This document shows positions 38,207-48,486 of a stretch of DNA of 64,000 nt, piece after piece (positions within the stretch are counted from its first letter, which is position 1; every line of letters starts with the position of its first letter). A model generated the notes under the pieces. That model was not told where the DNA came from. It was given only the letters and a program-made list of their open reading frames with translations, and did not search any database. Location: positions 500,003 to 564,002 of the forward strand of contig NZ_JAXAFK010000003.1 in assembly GCF_033898505.1 (NCBI RefSeq). Direction: 5' to 3'. The stretch is from Pectobacterium carotovorum (GTDB lineage Bacteria > Pseudomonadota > Gammaproteobacteria > Enterobacterales > Enterobacteriaceae). The position numbers and the translations under genes are program-made.

Positions 38207-39259
38207 ATGGCACACATTGTAACCCTAAATATACCTTCCAGAGAAGATTGGTTGCAGCAACTTGCAGACGTAATTACCGATCCTGATGAATTACTGCAAC
38301 TTTTGGCACTGAGCGATCACGCTAAACTCCGGCAAGGCAGTGATGCACGCAAGCTTTTTGCGCTGCGTGTGCCGCGCGCATTCGCTGCCCGAATGCAAAA
38401 AGGCAATCCTGACGATCCGTTGCTGCGACAGGTCTTGACCGCGCGTGAAGAGTTTATCGCCACCCCAGGCTTCACTCATGACCCGCTTGATGAGCAACAC
38501 AGCGTCGTGCCGGGGCTACTACACAAATATCACAACCGTGCCCTGCTGCTGGTGAAAGGCGGCTGCGCAGTGAACTGTCGCTACTGTTTCCGCCGTCATT
38601 TCCCGTATCAGGATAATCAGGGCAATAAGGCAAACTGGCGTCAGGCACTGGATTATATCCGCCAGCATCCCGAACTGGATGAAATTATTTTTTCCGGTGG
38701 CGACCCGCTGATGGCTAAAGACCACGAACTGGACTGGCTGATTACCGAGCTGGAACATATCCCGCATCTGAAACGCCTGCGCATTCACAGCCGTTTGCCG
38801 GTGGTGATCCCTGCCCGCATTACCGACACGCTGTGCGATCGTCTGTCCCGCAGTTCGCTTCAGGTGTTACTGGTGACGCATATTAACCACCCGCAGGAAA
38901 TTGATCCTGATTTAACACAAAGTATGGCGCGTTTGCGCCGGGCAGGCGTGACGCTGCTCAACCAAAGCGTGCTGCTGCGCGGAGTGAATGACAACGCAGA
39001 AACGCTCGCCCGGCTCAGCAATGCCTTATTTGACGCGGGCATTTTGCCTTATTACCTGCACGTGCTGGACAAGGTTCAGGGTGCCGCGCATTTTCTGGTG
39101 GATGACAACGAAGCGCGCGTCTTGGTTAAAGCGCTAATGAAGAAGGTATCCGGCTATCTGGTGCCGCGTCTGGCACGGGAAATCGGTGGGGAAGCCAGTA
39201 AAACGCCACTGGATTTAGGGATGAAGCAGCATCAGGATGACACAGGGATAGTCGGTTGA
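38207..39259 (+). CDS. epmB: EF-P-dependent lysine 2,3-aminomutase EpmB
   Basis: A 350-aa radical-SAM enzyme converting (S)-alpha-lysine to (R)-beta-lysine for EF-P modification. The [4Fe-4S] motif CAVNCRYCFRRHFPY gives Cys at CxxxCxxC (about residues 120-127), and the aminomutase features FSGGDPL and LRIHSRLPVVIPARI are present. Divergent from efp and followed by a terminator. Confidence 0.97.
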   Translation: MAHIVTLNIPSREDWLQQLADVITDPDELLQLLALSDHAKLRQGSDARKLFALRVPRAFAARMQKGNPDDPLLRQVLTAREEFIATPGFTHDPLDEQHSVVPGLLHKYHNRALLLVKGGCAVNCRYCFRRHFPYQDNQGNKANWRQALDYIRQHPELDEIIFSGGDPLMAKDHELDWLITELEHIPHLKRLRIHSRLPVVIPARITDTLCDRLSRSSLQVLLVTHINHPQEIDPDLTQSMARLRRAGVTLLNQSVLLRGVNDNAETLARLSNALFDAGILPYYLHVLDKVQGAAHFLVDDNEARVLVKALMKKVSGYLVPRLAREIGGEASKTPLDLGMKQHQDDTGIVG

Positions 39260-39277
39260 GCAATACGTTAGGAAAAG

Positions 39278-39312
39278 CGGTGAGAGCAACATGTCACTCT
39301 CACCGGGTTTTT
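39278..39312 (+). terminator. epmB terminator
   Basis: CGGTGAGAG pairs with CTCTCACCG around a 10-nt loop, followed by GGTTTTTCTTT. It may also serve the convergent yjeI gene. Confidence 0.85.
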
Positions 39313-39319
39313 CTTTAGC

Positions 39320-39664
39320 TTAAGGACATTTGTAGACGCTGCCGCTCATCTTGCTGTCCAGCGGCGCAAAGCTTGACCAGAAGGTTTCACTCGGACTGGT
39401 TGCGCCATAGACCGTATTGCCCCCCATCGCCGCCGCTTTATTACGCAGATCGTTTGCCGCACCGCGCATAGAACTGCCATCGCTATGATTGCCCGCCAAC
39501 CAGTTAGACTGGCTACCGCTGGCCTGCCCCAACAGCTGACATTCGCTTCCTGGCTTGGTATCCGTGAACGTCACGGCCTGACCAGCGGCGCTGACTTGAC
39601 TGGTACTGCTGCACCCTGCCAGCAACACTGCTGCTGATAGCCCCAACAAAATACGAACCTGCAT
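39320..39664 (-). CDS. yjeI: DUF4156 lipoprotein YjeI
   Basis: A 114-aa lipoprotein: signal peptide with lipobox LLAGC (Cys 18), then the DUF4156 pattern PGSECQLLGQASGSQSNW and SMRGAANDLRNKAAAMGGN, and a C-terminal Cys (VYKCP). Very close to E. coli YjeI, which is also near efp/epmB. Function unknown. Confidence 0.92.
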   Translation of the reverse strand: MQVRILLGLSAAVLLAGCSSTSQVSAAGQAVTFTDTKPGSECQLLGQASGSQSNWLAGNHSDGSSMRGAANDLRNKAAAMGGNTVYGATSPSETFWSSFAPLDSKMSGSVYKCP

Positions 39665-39707
39665 GTCTTCCTCCTTGCGATTGAAAAACCAAAGGGCACA
39701 GGCCCGA

Positions 39708-41372
<1,665 letters not shown>

Positions 41373-41469
41373 CTAAGCATGAGTTCAAAGTGACTGAATC
41401 GATTGTATCCCTTAAAATCCCGATTGAGATCCCTTTTCTTGCTAAAAGCGATTTATGCCCTGTAGTTCA

Positions 41470-41505
41470 CTGACAGATTGTTTACTGACAGATTGTTTAT
41501 TGACA
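41470..41505 (+). promoter_or_regulatory. Tandem -35-like units at the lysC promoter
   Basis: An exact 15-bp duplication, CTGACAGATTGTTTA at 41470-41484 and 41485-41499, followed by TTGACA (41500-41505). The last is a consensus -35 hexamer; the -10 17 bp further (TATTTG, 41523-41528) is weak. The riboswitch starts just downstream. Confidence 0.55.
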
Positions 41506-41538
41506 GAAACCGCATAACCCGTTATTTGTAACACCGTA

Positions 41539-41744
41539 CTTGCACACTCGGTGTGCAAGCCAGAAGAGGCGCGTCGCCCAGGTAAGGTATCGGAGGAACC
41601 GTAATCCGCTGATGATATCCGAGGGGGAGCGACGCCGAGATGCGGTGGAATACGGCTTTCACCCTATCGACTACAGAGGCTGAATCCTCTGGGTTGTCAC
41701 CGGATTTGTCCTGATGGACGTCCAGCAAGGTGGAGCGCTTCTGG
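41539..41744 (+). promoter_or_regulatory. Lysine riboswitch (L box) of lysC
   Basis: A 9-bp hairpin (CTTGCACAC / GTGTGCAAG, 41539-41559) abuts P1, whose strands are CCAGAAG (41560-41566) and CTTCTGG (41738-41744). Inside are the conserved lysine-riboswitch blocks AGAGGCGCG, GGGGGAGCGACGCCGAG and GGCTGAATCCTCTGGGTTG, in the order seen in E. coli lysC. Lysine binding shuts down lysC expression. A short hairpin (GGCTG/CAGCC region 41800-41836) between aptamer and start may be part of the switch. Confidence 0.95.
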
Positions 41745-41864
41745 GTGTATCGTAGTCATTTTCTACGCCTGCCCCCTACTTCTGCTCTCCCCCTGTGCCA
41801 AGGCTGATTAATGGAATGCTGTTTACTGAAAACAGCCTACCCCCCTGACACGAGGTTTTTTGAC

Positions 41865-43241
41865 ATGTCTGTAACTGAAGTCTCCGCAAACGCGAATTCT
41901 ACCGTTATTGCCAAATTTGGCGGCACCAGCGTGGCGGACTTTGACGCCATGAATCGCAGCGCCGATGTGGTGTTATCGAATCCAAATGTACGAGTTGTGG
42001 TACTGTCGGCGTCGGCAGGTATCACCAATTTACTGGTTGCGCTCGCCGAAGGCCAGACACCGGAAATTCGCGCCGAGCATCTGGCGAAAATCCGCCAAAT
42101 TCAATACGCCATCATCGATAGGCTGACCAACCAAAGCGTTATTCGCGATGAAATTGACCGCATGCTGGACAGCGTCACCACCCTGTCTGAAGCGGCAGCG
42201 CTCGCGACGTCCAACGCGCTGACCGATGAACTGGTCAGCCACGGCGAACTGATGTCCACCCTGCTGTTTGTCGAAATTCTGCGCCAGCGCGAGGTCGTGG
42301 CAGAGTGGTTCGATGTGCGCAAAATCATGCGCACCGACGATAACTTTGGCCGTGCGCAGCCGGACTGCGACGTGCTGGGCGAACTGACTCGCAGCCAGTT
42401 GCAGCCGCGTCTTGAGCAAGGTCTGGTGATCACACAGGGTTTCATCGGCAGTGAGGCGAAAGGCCGTACGACTACGCTGGGCCGTGGCGGTAGCGATTAT
42501 ACCGCGGCGCTGCTGGGCGAAGCCCTCAACGTCAGCCGGATTGATATCTGGACCGATGTGCCCGGCATTTACACCACCGACCCACGCGTGGTGCCGACAG
42601 CAAAACGCATCGACCAAATCATGTTTGAAGAAGCGGCCGAAATGGCGACATTTGGCGCGAAAGTCCTGCACCCAGCCACGCTGCTGCCTGCGGTGCGTAG
42701 CGATATTCCGGTGTTTGTCGGCTCCAGCAAAGATCCCGCCGCGGGCGGTACGCTGGTGTGCAATAAAACCGAAAACCCGCCGCTATTCCGCGCGCTGGCG
42801 CTACGTCGTAAACAAACGCTGCTCACGCTGTATAGCCTGAACATGCTGCACGCACGCGGCTTCCTGGCCGAAGTGTTCAGTATTCTGGCACGTCACAACA
42901 TCTCCGTTGACCTGATCACCACGTCAGAAGTCAACGTCGCACTGACGCTCGACACAACTGGCTCCACCTCCACGGGCGACAGCCTGCTCTCCAGCGCCTT
43001 GCTGACCGAGCTGTCATCGCTGTGTCGTGTCGAGGTTGAAGAGAACCTGTCACTGGTCGCGCTGATCGGCAACAAGCTGTCTCAGGCCTGTGGCGTCGGG
43101 AAAGAAGTGTTTGGCGTACTGGAACCTTTCCGCATTCGCCTGATCTGCTACGGCGCCAGCAGCAACAACCTGTGCTTCCTGGTACCGGGTGACGACGCCG
43201 AGCGGGTGGTACAGACGCTGCACCGCAGCCTATTCGAGTAA
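41865..43241 (+). CDS. lysC: Lysine-sensitive aspartokinase 3
   Basis: A 458-aa aspartate kinase, the first step of lysine, methionine and threonine synthesis. The kinase motif KFGGTSVADFDAMNR opens the protein, GRGGSDYTAALL is near residue 210, and two C-terminal ACT domains carry NISVDLITTSEVNVALT, the lysine-sensing region. Start ATG at 41865 (MSVTEVS) has GAGG about 10 nt upstream; the frame extends upstream into the riboswitch region. Regulated by the riboswitch and by feedback. Confidence 0.97.
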   Translation: MSVTEVSANANSTVIAKFGGTSVADFDAMNRSADVVLSNPNVRVVVLSASAGITNLLVALAEGQTPEIRAEHLAKIRQIQYAIIDRLTNQSVIRDEIDRMLDSVTTLSEAAALATSNALTDELVSHGELMSTLLFVEILRQREVVAEWFDVRKIMRTDDNFGRAQPDCDVLGELTRSQLQPRLEQGLVITQGFIGSEAKGRTTTLGRGGSDYTAALLGEALNVSRIDIWTDVPGIYTTDPRVVPTAKRIDQIMFEEAAEMATFGAKVLHPATLLPAVRSDIPVFVGSSKDPAAGGTLVCNKTENPPLFRALALRRKQTLLTLYSLNMLHARGFLAEVFSILARHNISVDLITTSEVNVALTLDTTGSTSTGDSLLSSALLTELSSLCRVEVEENLSLVALIGNKLSQACGVGKEVFGVLEPFRIRLICYGASSNNLCFLVPGDDAERVVQTLHRSLFE

Positions 43242-43261
43242 GTTCGCACTCTGTATTTGGT

Positions 43262-43277
43262 CTGTCTCTTATACACA
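43262..43277. other. 16-bp match to a Tn5/IS50-type transposon end
   Basis: CTGTCTCTTATACACA is identical to the first 16 bases of the Tn5 mosaic end and matches the IS50 outside end except at position 4. No transposase gene or second end is found in the window. It lies between lysC and repeat copy 1. Confidence 0.5.
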
Positions 43278-43302
43278 CATACAGAGATATTGCGGATTTT
43301 GA

Positions 43303-43558
43303 CGTTATCCGGCGTAAAAAATTATGCTGAGGAGATAGCGGGCTTAGGATGAGCCGCATGGACGCGGCGAAAGCTTGCGCCACGCCGGGAGCGTGTCGCA
43401 AGCGGTCCGTTAAGCCGGATATCGACGAAGGTACCGCGTCAGCGGCATAATTCCCGCCGAAAAGCCAGGGGTCACGGGGCGAGCGGCGTGTGAGCCGTCC
43501 CGTGTCGGGCGCGTGCTATGAAGTAGCATGAAAATGGCGGCACTATCGCGCACGAAAC
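43303..43558 (+). repeat. Structured intergenic repeat, copy 1
   Basis: A 256-bp element found three times in the window. It opens with CGTTATCCGGCGTAAAAAAT and closes with ATCGCGCACGAAAC. Hairpins in order: A, GCCGC/GCGGC (43353-43368); B, CTTGCG/CGCAAG with inner CACG/CGTG (43374-43402); C, CCGC/GCGG (43434-43445); D, CACGGGGCG/CGTCCCGTG (43473-43504); E, TGCTA/TAGCA (43514-43528). It starts 61 bp after lysC in the same orientation. A 33-codon frame from ATG 43349 (MSRMDAAKACATPG) is enclosed. Copy 2 is nearly identical. Confidence 0.92.
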
Positions 43559-43560
43559 TA

Positions 43561-43592
43561 CCTCTTAATCTGCATAAAGTATAACTAAGAGG
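43561..43592. terminator. Inverted repeat at the 3' end of yjbB
   Basis: CCTCTTA (43561-43567) pairs with TAAGAGG (43586-43592) directly beyond repeat copy 1 and 15 bp from the yjbB stop. A weak terminator candidate. Confidence 0.45.
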
Positions 43593-43606
43593 CTCCCTCC
43601 AAAGGA

Positions 43607-45253
43607 TCACAGCGTCAGCGGTGACTCCTCGCGTTCTTCTTCCCCATCCTGCTGTACAATCAATACGTTATACGCTACCGCACAGAACAGTGAGTTCAGG
43701 CGGTTCATGTCTCCCAGTAAGCTCAGATGGAGCGAACTGGTTTCCAGACTCTGTACGTTGTGCTGATGTAAGCGATCGACGTGCGCGTGCGCATAACGAC
43801 GGTTCATAATGCGGAAGCGGTGTTTGGCACGACGCAGGCGTTTCGCGCTGGTGATATCCTCCGACAGGAAAACCGACAGCCCCAAACGCAAATTCGCCAG
43901 CAGCTGTTCATGCAAATGGTTCAACTCTTCCAGTCCCTGTGCAGAAAACGCCATGCGTACGCCGGAGGAATGATTGGCGATGTCGTCTGCCATGCGCTCG
44001 ATAATATCTCCCGCCTGCTCCAGATTCAGCGCCACCTCGATCACTTCAGCCCAGCGCCGGGAATCCCGCTCATCCAACCCGTCTTTCTGAATCTGCGCCA
44101 GATAGAGCTTAATCGCGGTGTAAAGAATATCGACATCATCATCAAGCCGGCGAATCTCCCGGCGTTGCATATGGTCGCCCTGCAACACTTCGCGGTACAA
44201 CCGCAGCATCTGTTCCAGCACATCGCCAATTCGCAGCGTTTCCCGCGCAGCGTTGGTCAGCGCCAGCGCTGGCGTGTCCAGCGAACTGGTGTCCAAATGG
44301 CGCGGTTTCATCTGGAGTTCGACCTGCGGTGAGTCTGCAATCATCATACAGGACAGGCGCGCTACCACGCCGGTCAGCGGAATCAGCAGCAGGCAACGAA
44401 TCAGGTTGTAGAACAGGTGGAAGTAGATCACCAGCTCTTCGGCCCCCAGCGGAATACGCGTCAGCCAACGCGAAAGCGGCTCAACCAGCGGCAACACAGC
44501 CAGACAGCCAATCAGCTTGAACAGCATGCTACCGAGCGCCACGCGTCGCCCCTCCGCATTCTGCGTCGAGGTGCTCATCATCGTCAGCAATCCGCTCCCC
44601 AGATTGGCACCAATGACCAGACACATCGCCACTTCCAGCGAAATCACACCGCTTGCCGTCAACGTTGCCGTCAGCAGCACCGCTGCCAGACTGGAATAGG
44701 TAATCACCGCGAACAGCGCGCCTACCAGCGCGTCCAGCATGACGTCACCCGTCAACGAGGAAAACAGCACCTTCACGCCCGACGTCTGCGTGATCGGGGC
44801 CGCAGCCACGACAATCATTTCCAGCGCCAGCAGAATCAGCCCGAGCCCGATCGCCACGCGGCCAATCTGCCCAACCCGCGTCTGCTTGCGGCTGAGGAAA
44901 AATATCACGCCAAGAAAAATCAGCAGCGGAGAAAGCCAGGACAGGTCGAACGTCAGAATTCGCACCATCAGTGCCGTCCCGACATCTGCCCCGAGAATAA
45001 TCACCAGCGCAGGCGTTAGCGCCACCAGTCCCTGTGAGACAAACGAGGTCGTCAGCAACGCGGTCGCATTGCTGCTCTGTACCAGCGCAGTAACGCCAAT
45101 ACCGGCCATAAAAGCCAACGGTTTTTTCTCAACGCTGTCGCTGAGAACCCGCCGTAACTGGGTGCCATAAACCCGCATGATACCGGTACGGACAATGTGA
45201 GTGCCCCACACCAGTAACGCAATCGCAGAAAGGAGATTCAGCAGTGTTAACAA
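43607..45253 (-). CDS. yjbB: Na/Pi cotransporter family protein YjbB
   Basis: A 548-aa protein with an N-terminal membrane half of about eight helices containing two inverted Na/Pi repeats (ALVQSSNATALLTTSF near 70 and ITYSSLAAVLLTATLTA near 190) and a C-terminal cytoplasmic PhoU-like helical half. E. coli YjbB exports phosphate. The frame runs to 45322, but I place the start at TTG 45253: GGAGG lies 10 nt upstream and the sequence then begins (M)LTLLNLLSAIALLVWGTH, matching the E. coli start. Confidence 0.9.
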   Translation of the reverse strand: MLTLLNLLSAIALLVWGTHIVRTGIMRVYGTQLRRVLSDSVEKKPLAFMAGIGVTALVQSSNATALLTTSFVSQGLVALTPALVIILGADVGTALMVRILTFDLSWLSPLLIFLGVIFFLSRKQTRVGQIGRVAIGLGLILLALEMIVVAAAPITQTSGVKVLFSSLTGDVMLDALVGALFAVITYSSLAAVLLTATLTASGVISLEVAMCLVIGANLGSGLLTMMSTSTQNAEGRRVALGSMLFKLIGCLAVLPLVEPLSRWLTRIPLGAEELVIYFHLFYNLIRCLLLIPLTGVVARLSCMMIADSPQVELQMKPRHLDTSSLDTPALALTNAARETLRIGDVLEQMLRLYREVLQGDHMQRREIRRLDDDVDILYTAIKLYLAQIQKDGLDERDSRRWAEVIEVALNLEQAGDIIERMADDIANHSSGVRMAFSAQGLEELNHLHEQLLANLRLGLSVFLSEDITSAKRLRRAKHRFRIMNRRYAHAHVDRLHQHNVQSLETSSLHLSLLGDMNRLNSLFCAVAYNVLIVQQDGEEEREESPLTL

Positions 45254-45614
45254 AAAGTCCGCGCCTCCAGCTAAACATGTGTTGATGAAATACGATCTGT
45301 TGATGACGTAATGAGCTGCCATCTTACCAGATGTTAGCAGGCCGTACTGCGAGGCAGCCCGCGCCAGAGCAAAATCGTTCAGTAGTCAATTACTGATAAA
45401 AATTAATTAACTGACAATATTTAAAAAACAGAATCCAAATCAATAAGCCCATAATTTTGCCTCACGCATTCCCCGGTTAGCGCTATGCTCTTTTTATCCC
45501 TATAACTCTTATGGGTTATATGCATATAGAACTTTAAGCATGCTTAACATTTAGCACATTGCGTGTAGTCGCGTGTGCCCTGTAATCCTTCTGGATTTTT
45601 AGTAAGGAAAATGG
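45254..45614. other. Intergenic region with palindromic candidate operators
   Basis: This divergent spacer between yjbB and the DASS transporter holds a perfect 14-bp palindrome TTAAGCATGCTTAA (45535-45548), about 67 bp before the transporter start, and an inverted pair TATAAC/GTTATA near 45502-45521. Either could be an operator for the transporter; no regulator gene is adjacent. Confidence 0.5.
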
Positions 45615-47069
45615 ATGAAGACGAAAACCTCGTATGGACTGAACTGGCTCCCGCTGATCGTGATTCTTGCCATCGCCGCCTTTTTTTGGCGAATGGAACC
45701 CCCAACCGGCCTAAGCCCTGCCGCCTGGCACTCCGCCGTCATTTTCGTCGCAACGATCGTGTGTATTGTCGCGAATGTTCTCCCAATTGGGGCTATCGGT
45801 ATTATCAGTATCACGCTCTTTGCGCTGACGTATGCCGCAGGGGATAAAACGCCCAGCGGCGCGATACAGACCGCACTCAGCGACCTGAACAGCTCGCTGA
45901 TCTGGCTGATTGTTGTCGCATTCATGATTGCCCGTGGATTTATCAAAACGGGTCTGGGCCGCCGCATCGCCTTGCAGATGATCCGCCTGCTTGGGAAACG
46001 CACGCTGGGTCTGGCTTACGGGCTGGCCTTTGCCGATCTGGTGCTTTCTCCCGCGATGCCGAGCAACACCGCACGCTGCGGTGGGATTATTTATCCGATT
46101 GCCGATTCGCTATCGCGCAGCTTCGATTCCAAACCGGAAGATGCTTCACGCGGTAAGATTGGTACTTTCCTGATTACCTGCATTGGTAACGTTAACGACG
46201 TGACGGCGGCGCTGTTTATGACCGCCTACACTGGCAATCTGCTGGCGGTAAAACTGGCGGCCAACGCGGGGGTAACCATCACCTGGGGAAGCTGGTTTCT
46301 GGCGGCGCTTGTGCCCTGCTTGATTTCTCTGGCCGTTGTCCCCCTGCTCGTCTACTGGCTGACCAAGCCGGAAATTCGTCATACGCCGGATGCGCCAAAA
46401 CTGGCCGTCGCCGAACTGGCAAAAATGGGCAATATGAGCCGCGGTGAATGGCTGATGGCATTTACCGTCATCCTGCTGCTGGTACTGTGGATTTTTGGCG
46501 ACCGCTTAGGCGTGGACGCCACAACGGCCTCGTTCGTTGGGCTGTCTTTCCTGCTGTTAACCGGCGTACTGAGCTGGGAAGACGTGAAGAGCGAGAAAGG
46601 CGCCTGGGATACGTTGATTTGGTTCGCCGCCCTGCTGATGATGGCGAATCAGTTGAAAAAGCTCGGCTTCACGAACTGGTTTGGCGATCTCATCGGCAGC
46701 AACATCGGCCACCTGATGCAGGGAACCAGCTGGGTATTGGTGCTGTTGCTGCTGAATGCAGCCTATTTCTACACTCACTATTTCTTCGCCAGCGGCAACG
46801 CGCAGATCGCCGCGCTTTTTGCGGTGTTCCTCGGTGTCGGGATCAACCTGAATATTCCAGCGGTGCCGATGGCATTCATGCTGGCATTTACCAGCAGCCT
46901 GTACTGTTCACTGACGCAATATACCCACGCGCGCGGCCCCATTCTGTTCGGCGCGGGCTACGTGCCCACCGCCATCTGGTGGCGCACCGGCTTCGTCGTC
47001 AGTCTGGTCAATCAGGCGATCTTTATGAGTGCCGGTCTGCTGTGGTGGAAGGTGATTGGCCTGTATTAA
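45615..47069 (+). CDS. DASS-family anion transporter (CitT/TtdT/YbhI-like)
   Basis: A 484-aa inner-membrane protein with about twelve helices. The family substrate and sodium clefts are represented by DLVLSPAMPSNTARCGG (near 143-155) and FFASGNAQIAALF (near 395), the two SNT/SGN-type motifs of the divalent anion:sodium symporter or exchanger family. Relatives in E. coli exchange citrate, tartrate or 2-oxoglutarate with succinate. The substrate is not determined here, but uptake of a di- or tricarboxylate is likely. ATG at 45615 follows AAGGA. Confidence 0.92.
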   Translation: MKTKTSYGLNWLPLIVILAIAAFFWRMEPPTGLSPAAWHSAVIFVATIVCIVANVLPIGAIGIISITLFALTYAAGDKTPSGAIQTALSDLNSSLIWLIVVAFMIARGFIKTGLGRRIALQMIRLLGKRTLGLAYGLAFADLVLSPAMPSNTARCGGIIYPIADSLSRSFDSKPEDASRGKIGTFLITCIGNVNDVTAALFMTAYTGNLLAVKLAANAGVTITWGSWFLAALVPCLISLAVVPLLVYWLTKPEIRHTPDAPKLAVAELAKMGNMSRGEWLMAFTVILLLVLWIFGDRLGVDATTASFVGLSFLLLTGVLSWEDVKSEKGAWDTLIWFAALLMMANQLKKLGFTNWFGDLIGSNIGHLMQGTSWVLVLLLLNAAYFYTHYFFASGNAQIAALFAVFLGVGINLNIPAVPMAFMLAFTSSLYCSLTQYTHARGPILFGAGYVPTAIWWRTGFVVSLVNQAIFMSAGLLWWKVIGLY

Positions 47070-47095
47070 GGCTATGTGCCGCTGACACGGTGGGA

Positions 47096-47121
47096 TAAAA
47101 AAGGGGCAGCACCGCTGCCCC
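47096..47121 (-). terminator. Terminator of the dioxygenase gene
   Basis: Read on the minus strand, GGGGCAG pairs with CTGCCCC around a 5-nt loop and is followed by TTTTTTAT. It lies between the convergent transporter and dioxygenase genes. Confidence 0.85.
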
Positions 47122-47131
47122 CACATCGTTG

Positions 47132-47977
47132 CTACTCTTGTGAAACCGTGTGCTTGTATAAATCACGCTGGGTGAGATAGGTAGAGGTGGCATTCTTATC
47201 AATAGAGAGAATGATTTCTCCCGTAAACCCATCATTGAAGTCACCTTCATTGACTTTATTTACCGTAAGTAGCGATTGCGCCCCATTCATCTTGGTAAAA
47301 TATTCATCTTCATTATTGGTCACGCGCGTGATATCCCTTGGACTATAGGGTTCGTTATTATAAACCACACGACAAAGATCCTCTGGGAAATATAACTGCC
47401 CAACAAAAGCAAAGTGCTCTTTTTCCAGAGGATTTTTACTTGGCCGCCTTATCGCAACATGAATATGTGTCGCCCTGCCGGCATAGAACCCAGGGAATAT
47501 CGTCGTGAACCTCACCACGCCATGCTGGTCCGTTGGCTGTATGCCACGAAAGAAACTGGTGCTATCTGTTCTATTAACGGTTCCGACATCATCTGTTGCC
47601 GCTTCTTTATCAGGACTAATAAAGCTCCACCCTGAGTATTTCCCTCTGGCGTTACAGTGCCAGATATCAACCAGGATGTTCTCCACGGGTTCACACGACA
47701 CACCGTCGATCACTTTTATCTTCAGCAGCAGCGGGATGCCGGATTGAGATTCGGTAATATCACGCCGTAGTATTTTATAATCAACAAAATAAGGCCCGAC
47801 AATTTGTTCGGTCGTAAGCGGGCACGTCTTTATCCCCACGCCCTTTGCCTTATCCACGACGTCATTCGCCCTCGTATAGAACGGGATATTCGCTAACGAT
47901 AATAACCCGACGGTTCCAATGATTCGTTTCGCAGAGCTAATAAAGAAAAATCGTCTATTTTTATTATTCAATTCCAT
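47132..47977 (-). CDS. Intradiol ring-cleavage dioxygenase with twin-arginine-like signal
   Basis: A 281-aa protein of the protocatechuate/catechol 1,2-dioxygenase fold. The non-haem Fe(III) ligands are in place: Tyr in DIWHCNARGKYSGW (about 115), and Tyr, His, x, His in FPGFYAGRATHIHVAI (about 167-174). The N-terminus has NRRFFFISSAK followed by a hydrophobic stretch (residues 8-35), a likely Tat signal or anchor, so the enzyme probably acts outside the cytoplasm. Such exported intradiol enzymes are poorly characterised. Substrate unknown; a plant phenolic is conceivable. Lower G+C than neighbours. Confidence 0.88.
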   Translation of the reverse strand: MELNNKNRRFFFISSAKRIIGTVGLLSLANIPFYTRANDVVDKAKGVGIKTCPLTTEQIVGPYFVDYKILRRDITESQSGIPLLLKIKVIDGVSCEPVENILVDIWHCNARGKYSGWSFISPDKEAATDDVGTVNRTDSTSFFRGIQPTDQHGVVRFTTIFPGFYAGRATHIHVAIRRPSKNPLEKEHFAFVGQLYFPEDLCRVVYNNEPYSPRDITRVTNNEDEYFTKMNGAQSLLTVNKVNEGDFNDGFTGEIILSIDKNATSTYLTQRDLYKHTVSQE

Positions 47978-48452
47978 TGCTATGCCTCACATGTGCTATG
48001 TAAATAGCGTTTTAAATAATAAGTAGTGAAATTATTTTCAGGGGTAACAGGCGCTACACCACTCCATTAATGATCAATGCATCGATTAATCGATCAATTA
48101 ATGAATATGACGTTCGGTAACATCACCGAATATAACACGCCACAGAAGTATTATTTTTAGTTGTTAAAATGTCCAGTTCATCTGATATAAATACCACGTA
48201 TTGCCACATATCAAGACAAGTACAATTATATTAATTACCCTTAAACAATATAAATACAGGAAATATAAATTCACGATTATTTATTTCATTCAATGAATCA
48301 GAACGACATCTAATTAGTTGAGGAAAATAGCTGAAATAGATATGCAGTAGTAGAATATTATCGCTATTCGCTATCAGGAATATGATGATCTCATGTATTC
48401 AAATATGGAGGGAGAATAGAAGATTTATGGATATAAATTTTCATACACGTTA
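47978..48452. other. AT-rich intergenic stretch without a supported gene
   Basis: About 475 bp, strongly AT-rich, between the dioxygenase start and the siderophore-receptor end. I see no frame of useful length, RNA or clear operator; it probably includes the dioxygenase promoter. Its composition points to horizontally acquired DNA. Confidence 0.5.
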
Positions 48453-48478
48453 CCGTCCTGCCCGTTAAGGCAGGACGG
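48453..48478 (-). terminator. Hairpin after the siderophore receptor
   Basis: A perfect 10-bp inverted repeat CCGTCCTGCC / GGCAGGACGG with a 6-nt loop, 8 bp after the receptor stop. It lacks a clear U-tract, so it may work as a stabiliser rather than a terminator. Confidence 0.6.
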
Positions 48479-48486
48479 CGAAGGCA

